64,000 nt of DNA, taken from NCBI RefSeq assembly GCF_001428255.1, contig NZ_LMRW01000023.1, positions 310,309 to 374,308 of the forward strand, written 5' to 3'. Under the pieces are notes generated by a model. The model did no database searches and was not told the DNA's origin. It saw only the letters and a list, made by a program, of their open reading frames with translations. Origin of the DNA: Agromyces sp. Soil535 (GTDB lineage Bacteria > Actinomycetota > Actinomycetes > Actinomycetales > Microbacteriaceae). The translations under genes were made by a program, and so were the position numbers. Of the stretch, positions 9,715-18,947 are shown one piece after another. Numbering within the stretch: the stretch's first letter is position 1; each line of letters starts with the position of its first letter.

Positions 9715-11064
9715 GTGACCACCGCCACTCCCGCACCGACGACCCCGACGCGCCCGCTCTCCGTCCGACGCGTCGCCTGGGCCTCCATGGTCGGCACCTC
9801 GCTCGAATCGTTCGACTTCTACGTCTTCGCCTACTTCTCGGCGTTCTTCATCGGCCCGCTCTTCTTCGACCCGCTCGGCCAGTTCGGCGGCACGCTGGCG
9901 GCCTTCGCGACGATCGGCGTCGCCTTCGTCGTGCGCCCCATCGGCGCGGCGATCTTCGGCCACATGGGCGACCGGCTCGGCCGTCGCGCGACCTTGCTCT
10001 GGACCGTCGGCATCATGGGCGTGGCCACCGGACTCATCGGCTTCCTGCCGACGTACGCGCAGGCCGGATGGCTCGGTGCGGTCCTGCTCGTGCTGCTCCG
10101 CGTGACCCAGGGCCTGTCCCTCGGCGGCGAGTGGGGCGGCTCGATCCTGCTCGCCAGCGAGCACGCGAGCCCCGTGAAGCGGGCGTTCTACGCATCCGTG
10201 CCGCAGCTGGGCTCCCCCGTCGGCTCGATCCTCTCGGCCGCCGTCTTCATCGTCATGACGCTCGTGTTGCCGGCCGAGGAGCTCGCGGCATGGGGCTGGC
10301 GCATCCCGTTCCTGCTCGCGCTGCCCCTCCTGGCCGTGTCGCTGTACCTCCGCATCTCCATCGACGAGACGCCGGTGTTCAAGGCCGTCGTCGCCCAGCA
10401 CCGCCGCGACCGAGTGCCGTTCGCGACCATGTTCGCCCGGCAGCCCGTCGCCCTGCTCGTGGCGTTCGGCGCGGCCCTGCTCGGCATCGGCTCGTACTCG
10501 CTCATGAACACGTACACGATCAACTACGGCACCACGACCCTCGGCTTCAGCTTCCAGGATCTGCTCGTGGCCACGACGATCGGCGGCCTGCTGCAGCTCG
10601 TCACCATCCCCCTGTTCGGCGCGTGGGCGAACCGCGTCGGCTCGGCCCGGGTGGTCGCGTGGGGCGCCCTCGGCACGCTCCTCATCACGTTCCCGATGTA
10701 CTGGCTGCTCCAGTTCGCGAGCTTCCCGGTGCTCGTGGGCACCATGATCGTCGGCGGCATCCTGCCGACCATGTCGTGGGCGGCGCTCGGCGGGCTCATG
10801 AACGACCTGTTCATCGACCACTACCGGTACTCGGCCCTGTCGGTGGCCTACGCCGTCGCGGCGGCGGTCAGCGGGTTCATCCCCTTCGTCACCGCGCTCA
10901 TCGGCGAGGCGACCGGATACGTCTGGTGGCACCCGGGGGTCGTGCTCGCACCGCTCGCGGCCGTGACGCTCGTCTCCGCGTGGGCCGCGGCCCGGATGCG
11001 GCATGTTCCCGAGGTGGGCGATCCCGACATGGTAGCGACGCCCGAGCCTGCGCCCGCCGCGTAG
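9715..11064 (+). CDS. MFS transporter, metabolite:H+ symporter (MHS) family
   Basis: A 449-residue secondary transporter of the plasma membrane with about 12 hydrophobic segments. MHS family marks are visible: SLESFDFYVFAYFSAFF in helix 1, GDRLGRRATLL in the cytoplasmic 2-3 loop, and RVTQGLSLGGEWGGS after helix 4. Members carry organic acids or compatible solutes such as shikimate, alpha-ketoglutarate or proline; the substrate cannot be read here. The GTG at 9715 is chosen because AAGGA lies 7 nt upstream and the first membrane segment begins about 25 residues later. It is divergent from the GntR gene, its likely regulator. A 7-bp hairpin overlaps the stop codon (11055-11073) and may be a weak terminator. 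Confidence 0.93.
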   Translation: MTTATPAPTTPTRPLSVRRVAWASMVGTSLESFDFYVFAYFSAFFIGPLFFDPLGQFGGTLAAFATIGVAFVVRPIGAAIFGHMGDRLGRRATLLWTVGIMGVATGLIGFLPTYAQAGWLGAVLLVLLRVTQGLSLGGEWGGSILLASEHASPVKRAFYASVPQLGSPVGSILSAAVFIVMTLVLPAEELAAWGWRIPFLLALPLLAVSLYLRISIDETPVFKAVVAQHRRDRVPFATMFARQPVALLVAFGAALLGIGSYSLMNTYTINYGTTTLGFSFQDLLVATTIGGLLQLVTIPLFGAWANRVGSARVVAWGALGTLLITFPMYWLLQFASFPVLVGTMIVGGILPTMSWAALGGLMNDLFIDHYRYSALSVAYAVAAAVSGFIPFVTALIGEATGYVWWHPGVVLAPLAAVTLVSAWAAARMRHVPEVGDPDMVATPEPAPAA

Positions 11065-11193
11065 GCCGCGGCGCCCGACTTCCGCCCTGCCCGCCGTTTC
11101 GAGTGGGCAAGGCGGTCTCCGGTAGGCTGGATCGTCGCACATTCAGGCACCTCTTGACGGACACGGTGCCGCCGATATCGAACCGGAGCTTTC

Positions 11194-13776
11194 ATGACCG
11201 ACACGTCGCGCATTCCCGACAAGCCAGCGCTCGAAGGACTCGAATCGGTCTGGGGCGACGCGTGGGAGCGCGAGGGCGCGTACCGGTTCGAGCGCAGCGC
11301 GGCCACGAAAGAGTCGATCTACTCGATCGACACGCCCCCGCCCACCGCGTCGGGCTCACTGCACATCGGCCACGTGTTCTCCTACACGCACACCGACCTG
11401 ACGGCGCGCTACCAGCGGATGCGCGGCCGGCACGTGTTCTACCCGATGGGCTGGGACGACAACGGCCTGCCCACCGAGCGCCGCGTGCAGAACTACTACG
11501 GCGTGCGCTGCGACCCGACGCTGCCCTTCGACCCCGACTTCGTTCCGCCGTTCGAGGGCGGCGACAACAAGAGCACCAAGGCCGCCGACCAGCAGCCCAT
11601 CAGCCGCCGCAACTTCATCGAGCTCTGCGAGCGGCTCACCGTCGAGGATGAGCAGCAGTTCGAGGCGCTCTGGCGCACGCTCGGGCTCTCCGTCGACTGG
11701 ACGCAGAGCTACCGCACCATCGCCGACGAGGCGATCTTCACCTCGCAGCTCGCCTTCGTGCGCAACGTCGAGCGCGGCGAGGCCTACCAGGCGCTCGCGC
11801 CCACCCTGTGGGACGTGACCTTCCGCACGGCCGTGGCCCAGGCCGAGCTCGAGGATCGCGAGCAGGCGGGCCAGTACCACCGCGTGAGCTTCCACCGTCA
11901 CGACGGCGGCACGATCGAGATCGAGACCAGCCGTCCCGAGCTCATCCCCGCCTGCGTCGCACTCGTGGCGCACCCCGACGACGAGCGCTACCAGCCCCTC
12001 TTCGGCAGCACGGTGACGACGCCCGTGTTCGGCGTGGAGGTGCCGGTGGTCGCGCACCACCTCGCGCAAAAGGACAAGGGCACCGGCATCGCGATGATCT
12101 GCACCTTCGGCGACATCACCGACGTCGTGTGGTGGCGCGAGCTCGACCTGCCGAACCGGGCGATCATCGGCTTCGACGGCCGCATCGTCACCGACGCGCC
12201 CGAGGCGATCAGCTCCGACACGGGCCGCGCGGCGTTCGCAGAGCTCGCCGGCAAGACCACGTTCTCGGCGAAGCAGACGGTCGTCGAGCAGCTTCGCGGC
12301 TCCGGCGACCTCATCGGCGAGCCGACGTCGATCACCCACCCGGTCAAGTTCTTCGAGAAGGGCGAGCGCCCCCTCGAGATCGTCTCGACCCGCCAGTGGT
12401 ACATCGTGAACGGCGCGCGCGACGATGCGCTCGCGTCGCGACTCCTCGAGCGCGGCCGCGGCATCGACTGGCACCCAGACTTCATGCGCGTGCGCTACGA
12501 GAACTGGGTCGGCGGCCTCTCGGGGGACTGGCTCATCTCGCGCCAGCGCTTCTTCGGCGTGCCGATCCCCGTCTGGTACCCGCTCGACGCCGACGGCAAC
12601 CCCGTCTACGACGAGCCGATCGTCGCGACCCGCGACCTGCTGCCCGTCGACCCGTCCTCGACACCCGCGCCAGGATTCGACGAGTCGCAGCGCGGTGCGG
12701 CAGGCGGATTCGTGGGCGAGCACGACGTGATGGACACGTGGGCGACGTCGTCGCTGACCCCGCAGCTCGCGGGCGGCTGGGAGCGCGATCCCGAGCTGTT
12801 CGACCTCGTCTTCCCGTATTCGCTGCGCCCCCAGGGCCAGGACATCATCCGTACCTGGCTCTTCTCGTCGACGCTGCGCGCCGAGCTCGAGCACGGCGTC
12901 GCGCCCTGGACGAACGCTGCGATATCCGGGTTCATCGTCGACCCCGACCGCAAGAAGATGTCGAAGTCGAAGGGCAACGTGGTGACGCCGGCGGGCCTGC
13001 TCGAACAGCACGGCTCCGACGCGGTGCGGTACTGGGCGGCATCCAGCCGGCTCGGGACCGATGCTGCGTTCGACCCCCAGAACCCGACCCAGGTCAAGAT
13101 CGGCCGCCGCCTCGCGATCAAGGTGCTGAACGCGGCCAAGTTCATCCTCGGCTTCGACGGCCGGGCGGATGCCCCGGTCACCGTGCCGGTCGACCGCAGC
13201 ATGCTCGCCGAGCTGTCCGATGTCGTCGCGAGCGCCACCCGGGCCCTCGACGCCTACGAGCACGCCCGGGCGCTCGAGGTCGCCGAGACGTTCTTCTGGA
13301 CCTTCTGCGACGACTACCTCGAACTCGTCAAGGAGCGTGCGTACGGCGAGCCGAGCCCCGAGCAGGCCTCGGCCGTCGCGGCGCTGAAGACCGCGCTCAG
13401 CGTGCTGCTGCGCCTGTTCGCGCCGGTGATCCCGTTCGCGACCGAGGAGGCCTGGAGCTGGTCGAACGACGGCTCGGTGCACCGCGCGCCCTGGCCCACG
13501 ATCGACGAAGTGTCCGCGCGCAGGGAGGCGGGCGTCGAGCTCCTCGAGCTCGCGAGCCTCGCGCTCACGGGCATCCGCCGCGCGAAGACCGACGCGAAGG
13601 CGTCGCAGAAGACGCCGGTCGCGAGCGCCGTGATCGCCGCTCCTGCGGCGGCGATCACGCTGCTCGAGTCCGCGGCATCCGACCTCCGCGCGGTGGGCCG
13701 CATCGCGTCGCTGTCGTTCGCGGAGGCGGAGCAGTTCGAGGTGCGCGACATCGTGCTCGTGGCACCGCAGGCGTAA
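11194..13776 (+). CDS. valS: Valyl-tRNA synthetase, type 2 (archaeal-like)
   Basis: Class I synthetase charging tRNA-Val, 860 residues. LHIGH is at 56-60 and KKMSKSKGN at about 587-595. The motif MGWDDNGLPTE (85-95) replaces the GTDHAGIATQ signature of ordinary bacterial ValRS and is the form of the archaeal/type-2 subfamily, which is also known from rickettsiae and some actinobacteria. The C-terminal coiled arm is short. GGAG precedes the ATG. A TAGGCT hexamer (11123-11128) is a plausible -10, which would give a leader of about 60 nt. Two small genes follow closely and are probably co-transcribed. Confidence 0.95.
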   Translation: MTDTSRIPDKPALEGLESVWGDAWEREGAYRFERSAATKESIYSIDTPPPTASGSLHIGHVFSYTHTDLTARYQRMRGRHVFYPMGWDDNGLPTERRVQNYYGVRCDPTLPFDPDFVPPFEGGDNKSTKAADQQPISRRNFIELCERLTVEDEQQFEALWRTLGLSVDWTQSYRTIADEAIFTSQLAFVRNVERGEAYQALAPTLWDVTFRTAVAQAELEDREQAGQYHRVSFHRHDGGTIEIETSRPELIPACVALVAHPDDERYQPLFGSTVTTPVFGVEVPVVAHHLAQKDKGTGIAMICTFGDITDVVWWRELDLPNRAIIGFDGRIVTDAPEAISSDTGRAAFAELAGKTTFSAKQTVVEQLRGSGDLIGEPTSITHPVKFFEKGERPLEIVSTRQWYIVNGARDDALASRLLERGRGIDWHPDFMRVRYENWVGGLSGDWLISRQRFFGVPIPVWYPLDADGNPVYDEPIVATRDLLPVDPSSTPAPGFDESQRGAAGGFVGEHDVMDTWATSSLTPQLAGGWERDPELFDLVFPYSLRPQGQDIIRTWLFSSTLRAELEHGVAPWTNAAISGFIVDPDRKKMSKSKGNVVTPAGLLEQHGSDAVRYWAASSRLGTDAAFDPQNPTQVKIGRRLAIKVLNAAKFILGFDGRADAPVTVPVDRSMLAELSDVVASATRALDAYEHARALEVAETFFWTFCDDYLELVKERAYGEPSPEQASAVAALKTALSVLLRLFAPVIPFATEEAWSWSNDGSVHRAPWPTIDEVSARREAGVELLELASLALTGIRRAKTDAKASQKTPVASAVIAAPAAAITLLESAASDLRAVGRIASLSFAEAEQFEVRDIVLVAPQA

Positions 13777-13786
13777 GGGGAACGCG

Positions 13787-14233
13787 ATGACACACGAGAT
13801 CCGCATGGCGGGCGACGAGGACTTCTTCGGATGGCTGCCCCTGTTCGAGGCGTACTGCCGGTTCTACGAGACCGACCTCGACGACGCGAAGGCGCTCATC
13901 GTCTGGACCTGGATCCGCGACGAGCACGACCCGCTCGAGGCCGCGCTCGCCGTCGACGAGGAGGGGACGCCCGTGGGCCTCGCGCAGTTCCGCGTCGTGC
14001 CCGACACCCTCAAGGCGACGCGCGGCATCCAACTCGACGATCTGTACGTTGACGCCGACGCGCGCGGCGCCGGCATCGGGCGTGCACTGATCGAGTTCGT
14101 GCACGCGCGGTCCCGCGAGGTGGGAACCGGCGGCGTGAGCTGGATCACCGCAGCCGACAACGCCGAGGCGCAGCGCCTCTACGACGAGGTCGCCCAGCGC
14201 ACGACCTGGGTCACGTACGAGATGGACGCGTGA
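13787..14233 (+). CDS. GNAT family N-acetyltransferase
   Basis: A 148-residue acetyl-CoA-dependent acetyltransferase, substrate unknown. The acetyl-CoA-binding motif A is LYVDADARGAGIGRALIEF at about 86-104, with the RGAGIG pyrophosphate loop at 93-98. Motif B follows with WITAADNAEAQRLYDEVAQR, the usual NxxAxxLYxxxG type. It begins 10 nt after valS with GGGGAACGCG before the ATG and shares one base with the next gene's start codon (TGATG). Being downstream of valS is not evidence for a tRNA-related role. Confidence 0.92.
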   Translation: MTHEIRMAGDEDFFGWLPLFEAYCRFYETDLDDAKALIVWTWIRDEHDPLEAALAVDEEGTPVGLAQFRVVPDTLKATRGIQLDDLYVDADARGAGIGRALIEFVHARSREVGTGGVSWITAADNAEAQRLYDEVAQRTTWVTYEMDA

Positions 14234-14457
14234 TGCGACTCGGCACGCGGTGGGCGTTCGGGGTGGAGCCCCCGGCATCCGTGCCCGCCGACCTGCGCCC
14301 GCGGATCGCCGCCGCGGAGGCCACTCACGCCGGCGACGGCGAAGGACGCCACTGGACGCTCACCTGGCTCGAAGGTCGGCCGATCGTCGAACTCGACGAC
14401 GGCACGACGGTGAGCGACGCCATCGTCGACGCGCACGACGCCGACGAGGACTGGTAG
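14233..14457 (+). CDS. Small conserved-looking protein of unknown function
   Basis: A 74-residue protein, acidic at its C-terminus (DAHDADEDW) with no membrane segment and no cysteine. The opening MRLGTRWAFG and the mid-region HWTLTWLEGRPIVELDDGT suggest a small beta-rich fold. The ATG overlaps the stop of the acetyltransferase gene as TGATG, implying translational coupling, and an in-frame GTG lies one codon upstream. I do not recognise a family. Tight operon placement and sensible codon use argue it is real. Confidence 0.75.
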   Translation: MRLGTRWAFGVEPPASVPADLRPRIAAAEATHAGDGEGRHWTLTWLEGRPIVELDDGTTVSDAIVDAHDADEDW

Positions 14458-14516
14458 CCGCCGGCCCGCCCGTGCCCGCGCGCACGTCGCGCAGCCGCGA
14501 TGGCAGTGGCAAAAGC

Positions 14517-15350
14517 TCAGGCTCGCGCCAGTACCTCGGCGTGCGGCATGAGCAGCCAGCCGTCGTCGTCGGCCGCCCAGTCGCGCCAGGCCGCGGCAAT
14601 GCGTGCGAGCTCCACCCGACTCGAGTGCCCGGACTCGATCGCGTGGGCTGCGAACTGCGACTGCGTCGCCCGCTCGGCCCAGGAGTTGCCCCACCACTCG
14701 CGTTCGAGCGCCGAGGAGAACACCCAGGTCGAGGCGCCGGCCTCGATCTCGGCGAACCCGGCCTCCCGCACCCAGCGCTTCAGGTGCCGGCCCGCGTCGG
14801 GGTCGCCGCCGTTGCCGACGGCGACGTCGTGGTAGAGCTCGAGCCATCGGTCGAGGCCGGATGACGCGGGGCTCCAGATCACCCCGCCGTAGTCGACGTC
14901 ACGCAGGGCGACGAGTCCACCAGGCTTCAGGACGCGGCGGAACTCCTTGAGCGCATCCACGGGCCGGGCGAGGTGCTGGAGCACCTGGTGCGCGTGCACC
15001 ACGTCGAACGAGGCATCCGCGAACTCCAGCGCGTAGGCGTCGCCGACGCGGAACTCGACGTTCTCGACGCGCTCGCTCGCGGCCAGCCCGGATGCGCGGG
15101 CGACGACGTCGGCGGCCGCATCGATCCCGGTGACGAGGCCGGGCCGCACTCGCCGCGCGAGGTCGATCGTGATCGTGCCGGGGCCGCTGCCCACGTCGAG
15201 CACACGCGCGCCGGCTTGGAGGTGCGGTGCGAGGTAGGCAGCCGAATTGTCGACGGTGCGCCACGAGTGGACGCGGAGGACACTCTCGTGGTGGCCGTGC
15301 GTGTACACCTCGGCCGGTGCGGACTCGATGGACTGCCCGTCGCGCTGCAT
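14517..15350 (-). CDS. Class I SAM-dependent methyltransferase
   Basis: A 277-residue Rossmann-fold methyltransferase. Motif I VLDVGSGPG lies at 50-58, the acidic motif II is in VTGIDAAADVV, motif post-I/III is FDVVHAHQVLQHL, and VLKPGGLVALRDVDYGG is the usual motif IV-V hairpin. The Methyltransf_11/25 group contains ubiquinone-like, small-molecule and lipid methylases, so the substrate is open. ATG 15348-15350 lies 6 nt after TAGGCT (minus-strand -10), so the transcript is probably leaderless. It is divergent from the M3 peptidase with only 54 bases between start codons. Confidence 0.92.
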   Translation of the reverse strand: MQRDGQSIESAPAEVYTHGHHESVLRVHSWRTVDNSAAYLAPHLQAGARVLDVGSGPGTITIDLARRVRPGLVTGIDAAADVVARASGLAASERVENVEFRVGDAYALEFADASFDVVHAHQVLQHLARPVDALKEFRRVLKPGGLVALRDVDYGGVIWSPASSGLDRWLELYHDVAVGNGGDPDAGRHLKRWVREAGFAEIEAGASTWVFSSALEREWWGNSWAERATQSQFAAHAIESGHSSRVELARIAAAWRDWAADDDGWLLMPHAEVLARA

Positions 15351-15404
15351 ACTCCGAGCCTACGACCGCCGCGGCATCCGGCACGCACGCCATAAGGTGG
15401 TCGG
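15351..15404. promoter_or_regulatory. Compact divergent leaderless promoters (methyltransferase / M3 peptidase)
   Basis: Fifty-four bases separate the two start codons. Minus-strand TAGGCT (15357-15362) lies 6 nt before the methyltransferase ATG. Plus-strand TAAGGT (15393-15398) lies 6 nt before the peptidase ATG. The -35 regions must interleave, so polymerase binding is likely mutually exclusive. Confidence 0.55.
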
Positions 15405-17444
15405 ATGGGCGCCCCGTCGAATCCGTTCCTCGAACCGAGTCCGCTCCCCTACCGGCTGCCCTTGTTCGCCCTCGTGCGACCCGAGCACTACCGAGAGGCC
15501 GCCGAGACCGGTATGCGCGAGCAGCGCGCCGAGGTCGAGACCATCACCAACGATCCCGCACCGCCGACGTTCGACAACACGCTGGTGGCGCTCGAGCGCT
15601 CGGGCGCGCTGCTGCGGCGGGTGCTGCCTGTGCTCGAGAACGCGAGCTCGGCCGACACGAACGAGGCGATCGATGCGCTCGAAGCGGAGCTCGCGCCGCG
15701 GCTCGCAGCGCACCGCGACGCGATCAGGCTCGATCCACGCCTGTTCGCCCGCATCGGCGAGCTGCACGAGTTGCGCGACGAGCTCGGCCTCGATCCCGAT
15801 CAGGCGTACCTGCTCGAGCGCACGCATCGCGAGGCCGTGCTCGCCGGCGCCGGCCTCGCGGCCGCCGACCGGGAGCGGCTCACCGCGCTCAACGAACGGC
15901 TCTCATCGCTCACGACGGCGTTCCAGCAGCATCTGCTCGCCGACACGAACGACCTCGCGCTGCACCTCACACGTGAAGCGGATCTCGACGGGCTCGACGC
16001 CGGGGCCGTCTCGGCCGCGCGCGAGGCGGCGAAGTCCCGCGGACTCGACGGCTGGCTCCTCACGCTGGTGCTCCCGACGGGCCAGCCCGCCCTCGCGGTG
16101 CTCGCCGATCCCGGCGTGCGCGACCGGCTCCTCGCCGCCTCCAGGGCTCGCGGATGCCGCGGCGGCACTCACGACACGCGCGAGACCCTGCTCGAGATCG
16201 TGCGCCTGCGCGCCGAGCGGGCCCGCCTGCTGGGGTTCGCGAACCACGCCGCCGCCGTGACCGCCGGCGAGACCGCCGGCTCCCCCGAGGCCGTCGCCGC
16301 GCTCCTCGGCGAGCTTGCGCCGCCCGCCATGCGAAATGTCGCCCGCGAGCGCGCTGAGCTCACCGCTCGCGCCGCCGAGCGGGGCGCCCGCGAGCCCGTC
16401 GCCGCCGACTGGGCGTACCTCGCCGAGCAGGTGCGCGCCGAGCGGCACGACCTCGATCTCTCGGCGCTGCGCCCGTTCTTCGAGCTCGAACGCGTGCTCG
16501 TCGACGGCGTCTTCCACGCCGCGACCCTCCTGTACGGACTTCGGTTCGCGCGACGCGACGACCTCGTGGGCTTCCACCCCGACACCCGCGTCTACGAGGT
16601 CTTCGAGGAGGACGCTACGCCGGTCGGCCTGCACCTGTTCGACCCGTACACGCGCGACTCGAAGCGCGGCGGCGCCTGGATGAGCTCGCTCGTCGAGCAG
16701 TCGGACCTCACGGGCGACCTCCCGGTGGTCGTGAACAACCTGAACATCCCCAAGCCGGCCGATGGCGAGCCGACGCTCCTCACCTTCGACGAAGCCGAGA
16801 CGCTCTTTCACGAGTTCGGGCATGCGCTGCACGGCCTGCTCGCCCGCGTGCGGTATCCGTCGCAGGCGGGCACGAACGTCTACCGCGACTTCGTGGAGCT
16901 TCCGAGCCAGGTGAACGAGTTGTGGATGCTCCGCCCCGAGGTGCTCGGCAACTACGCCGTCCACCACGAGACCGGCGAGCGGATGCCGCAGCACCTCGTC
17001 GACCGCTTGCTCGCGGCGCGCGGGTTCAACGCGGGCTTCGAGACCGCCGAGTACCTCGCCGCGGCCGTGCTCGACCAGGCCTGGCACCGCCTCGACGCGG
17101 AGACCGCGGTGACGGATGTCGCGGCGTTCGAGGGCGCGGCCCTCGCCGACGCGGGGCTCGACGACCCGCTCGTGCCACCGCGCTACGCGAGCACGTACTT
17201 CGCCCACGTGTTCGCGGGCGGCTACGACGCGGGGTACTACTCGTACATCTGGAGCGAGGTGCCTGGCGCCGACATCATGACGTGGTTCGAGGAGCGCGGT
17301 GGAGCGACTCGCGAGAACGGCGACCGCTACCGTCGCGAGATCCTCGCGCCCGGCGGTTCGCGCGACCCCGGGGAGGCGATCAGCGCGCTGCTCGGCCGCG
17401 CTCCGTCGATCGAGCCGTTGCTCGCCCGTCGCGGGCTGGCGTGA
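15405..17444 (+). CDS. M3 family zinc metallopeptidase (oligopeptidase A / peptidyl-dipeptidase)
   Basis: A 679-residue cytoplasmic zinc peptidase that degrades short peptides. The catalytic motif LFHEFGHALHG holds HExxH near 469-473, and the third zinc ligand is probably the glutamate in DFVELPSQ about 25 residues later. Length and the N-terminal NPFLEPSPLPYRLPLF match Dcp/OpdA proteins. There is no signal peptide. The ATG is 6 nt after TAAGGT, so it is probably leaderless, although AAGGTGG could also serve as a ribosome site. It ends 4 bases from the convergent sufT gene. Confidence 0.95.
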   Translation: MGAPSNPFLEPSPLPYRLPLFALVRPEHYREAAETGMREQRAEVETITNDPAPPTFDNTLVALERSGALLRRVLPVLENASSADTNEAIDALEAELAPRLAAHRDAIRLDPRLFARIGELHELRDELGLDPDQAYLLERTHREAVLAGAGLAAADRERLTALNERLSSLTTAFQQHLLADTNDLALHLTREADLDGLDAGAVSAAREAAKSRGLDGWLLTLVLPTGQPALAVLADPGVRDRLLAASRARGCRGGTHDTRETLLEIVRLRAERARLLGFANHAAAVTAGETAGSPEAVAALLGELAPPAMRNVARERAELTARAAERGAREPVAADWAYLAEQVRAERHDLDLSALRPFFELERVLVDGVFHAATLLYGLRFARRDDLVGFHPDTRVYEVFEEDATPVGLHLFDPYTRDSKRGGAWMSSLVEQSDLTGDLPVVVNNLNIPKPADGEPTLLTFDEAETLFHEFGHALHGLLARVRYPSQAGTNVYRDFVELPSQVNELWMLRPEVLGNYAVHHETGERMPQHLVDRLLAARGFNAGFETAEYLAAAVLDQAWHRLDAETAVTDVAAFEGAALADAGLDDPLVPPRYASTYFAHVFAGGYDAGYYSYIWSEVPGADIMTWFEERGGATRENGDRYRREILAPGGSRDPGEAISALLGRAPSIEPLLARRGLA

Positions 17445-17448
17445 ACGC

Positions 17449-17778
17449 CTAAATCGCGAACCCGAGCGCGCGCATCATGTCGCGCCCGTCGTCGGTGATG
17501 CGCTCGGGGCCCCACGGCGGCATCCACACCCAGTTGATGCGGAACGCGTCGACGACGCCGTCGAGCGCCTCGGCCGTCTGCTCCTCGAGCACGTCGGTGA
17601 GGGGGCATCCGGCGCTCGTGAGCGTCATGTGGATGACGAGCGCGTCGTGCTCCTCATCCCACCCGAGGTCGTAGATGAGTCCGAGGTCGACGACGTTCAC
17701 GCCGAGCTCGGGGTCCATGACGTCTTTGAGCGCCTCGGTGACCTGATCGAAGCGCTCGGGTGCGAGTGAGGTGACCAT
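17449..17778 (-). CDS. SufT-type Fe-S assembly factor (MIP18/DUF59 family)
   Basis: A 109-residue single-domain protein, last gene of the suf cluster. The family helps Fe-S cluster maturation or transfer. The DUF59 core VMDPELGVNVVDLGLIYDL spans about 20-38. The conserved cysteine motif TLTSAGCPLTDVL holds C58. Its own candidate -10 TAGAAT lies 6 nt before the ATG, so it can probably be made independently of sufBDC as a leaderless mRNA. It faces the M3 peptidase stop only 4 bases away. Confidence 0.92.
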   Translation of the reverse strand: MVTSLAPERFDQVTEALKDVMDPELGVNVVDLGLIYDLGWDEEHDALVIHMTLTSAGCPLTDVLEEQTAEALDGVVDAFRINWVWMPPWGPERITDDGRDMMRALGFAI

Positions 17779-17784
17779 GGTGCG

Positions 17785-17790
17785 ATTCTA
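17785..17790 (-). promoter_or_regulatory. Candidate leaderless -10 for the sufT-like gene
   Basis: TAGAAT on the minus strand is followed by six bases and then the ATG at 17776-17778. It sits in the 20-base gap after sufC, which suggests an internal promoter at the end of the suf operon. Confidence 0.5.
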
Positions 17791-17798
17791 CCCGGGCC

Positions 17799-18566
<768 letters not shown>

Positions 18567-18619
18567 GTTGGTTGGGGATCTCTTTCGATTGCGGCCGTTC
18601 CGGGCCGGAGCAGGAAGGG

Positions 18620-18946
18620 TCAGACGGTCAGCTTGACCGCGGGGTCGATGAGGACGTCGCCGCCCTCGATGTCGACCTTGAAGACGGGGACGGGCTCGTA
18701 GGCGGGCAGGGTGAGCGGCTTCCCCGTCCTGAGCGAGAACTTGGAGCCGTGCGCCCAGCATTCGAGCGTGTCGTCCTCCACGAAGCCCTCGGCGAGGGAG
18801 ATGTCGCCGTGGGTGCAGGTGTCGCCGATCGCGAAGATGTCGCCCGCGGCGTCCTTCACGACGGCGATCGCGACACCCTCGACCACGAAGCGGGCTGCTT
18901 CGTTGACGCCGAGCTCGTCGACGGTGCAGACACGAACGGATGCCAC
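18620..18946 (-). CDS. Rieske [2Fe-2S] non-heme ferredoxin in the suf operon
   Basis: A 108-residue Rieske-type ferredoxin. Ligands are C44-T-H46 (in GDTCTHGDISLAEG) and C63-W-A-H66 (in LECWAHGSKF), the classic CxH...CxxH pair. Comparable genes sit between sufD and sufC in many actinobacteria; the role there may be electron supply during cluster assembly, but this is inference. The GTG at 18944-18946 is chosen because GGAAGGG precedes it and it starts one base after the sufD stop. Confidence 0.92.
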   Translation of the reverse strand: MASVRVCTVDELGVNEAARFVVEGVAIAVVKDAAGDIFAIGDTCTHGDISLAEGFVEDDTLECWAHGSKFSLRTGKPLTLPAYEPVPVFKVDIEGGDVLIDPAVKLTV

Positions 18947-18947
18947 G

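Noticed and set aside
11356..13806. 816-codon minus-strand frame opposite valS
   Set aside because: Shadow of valS in another frame; no start signal and no domain.
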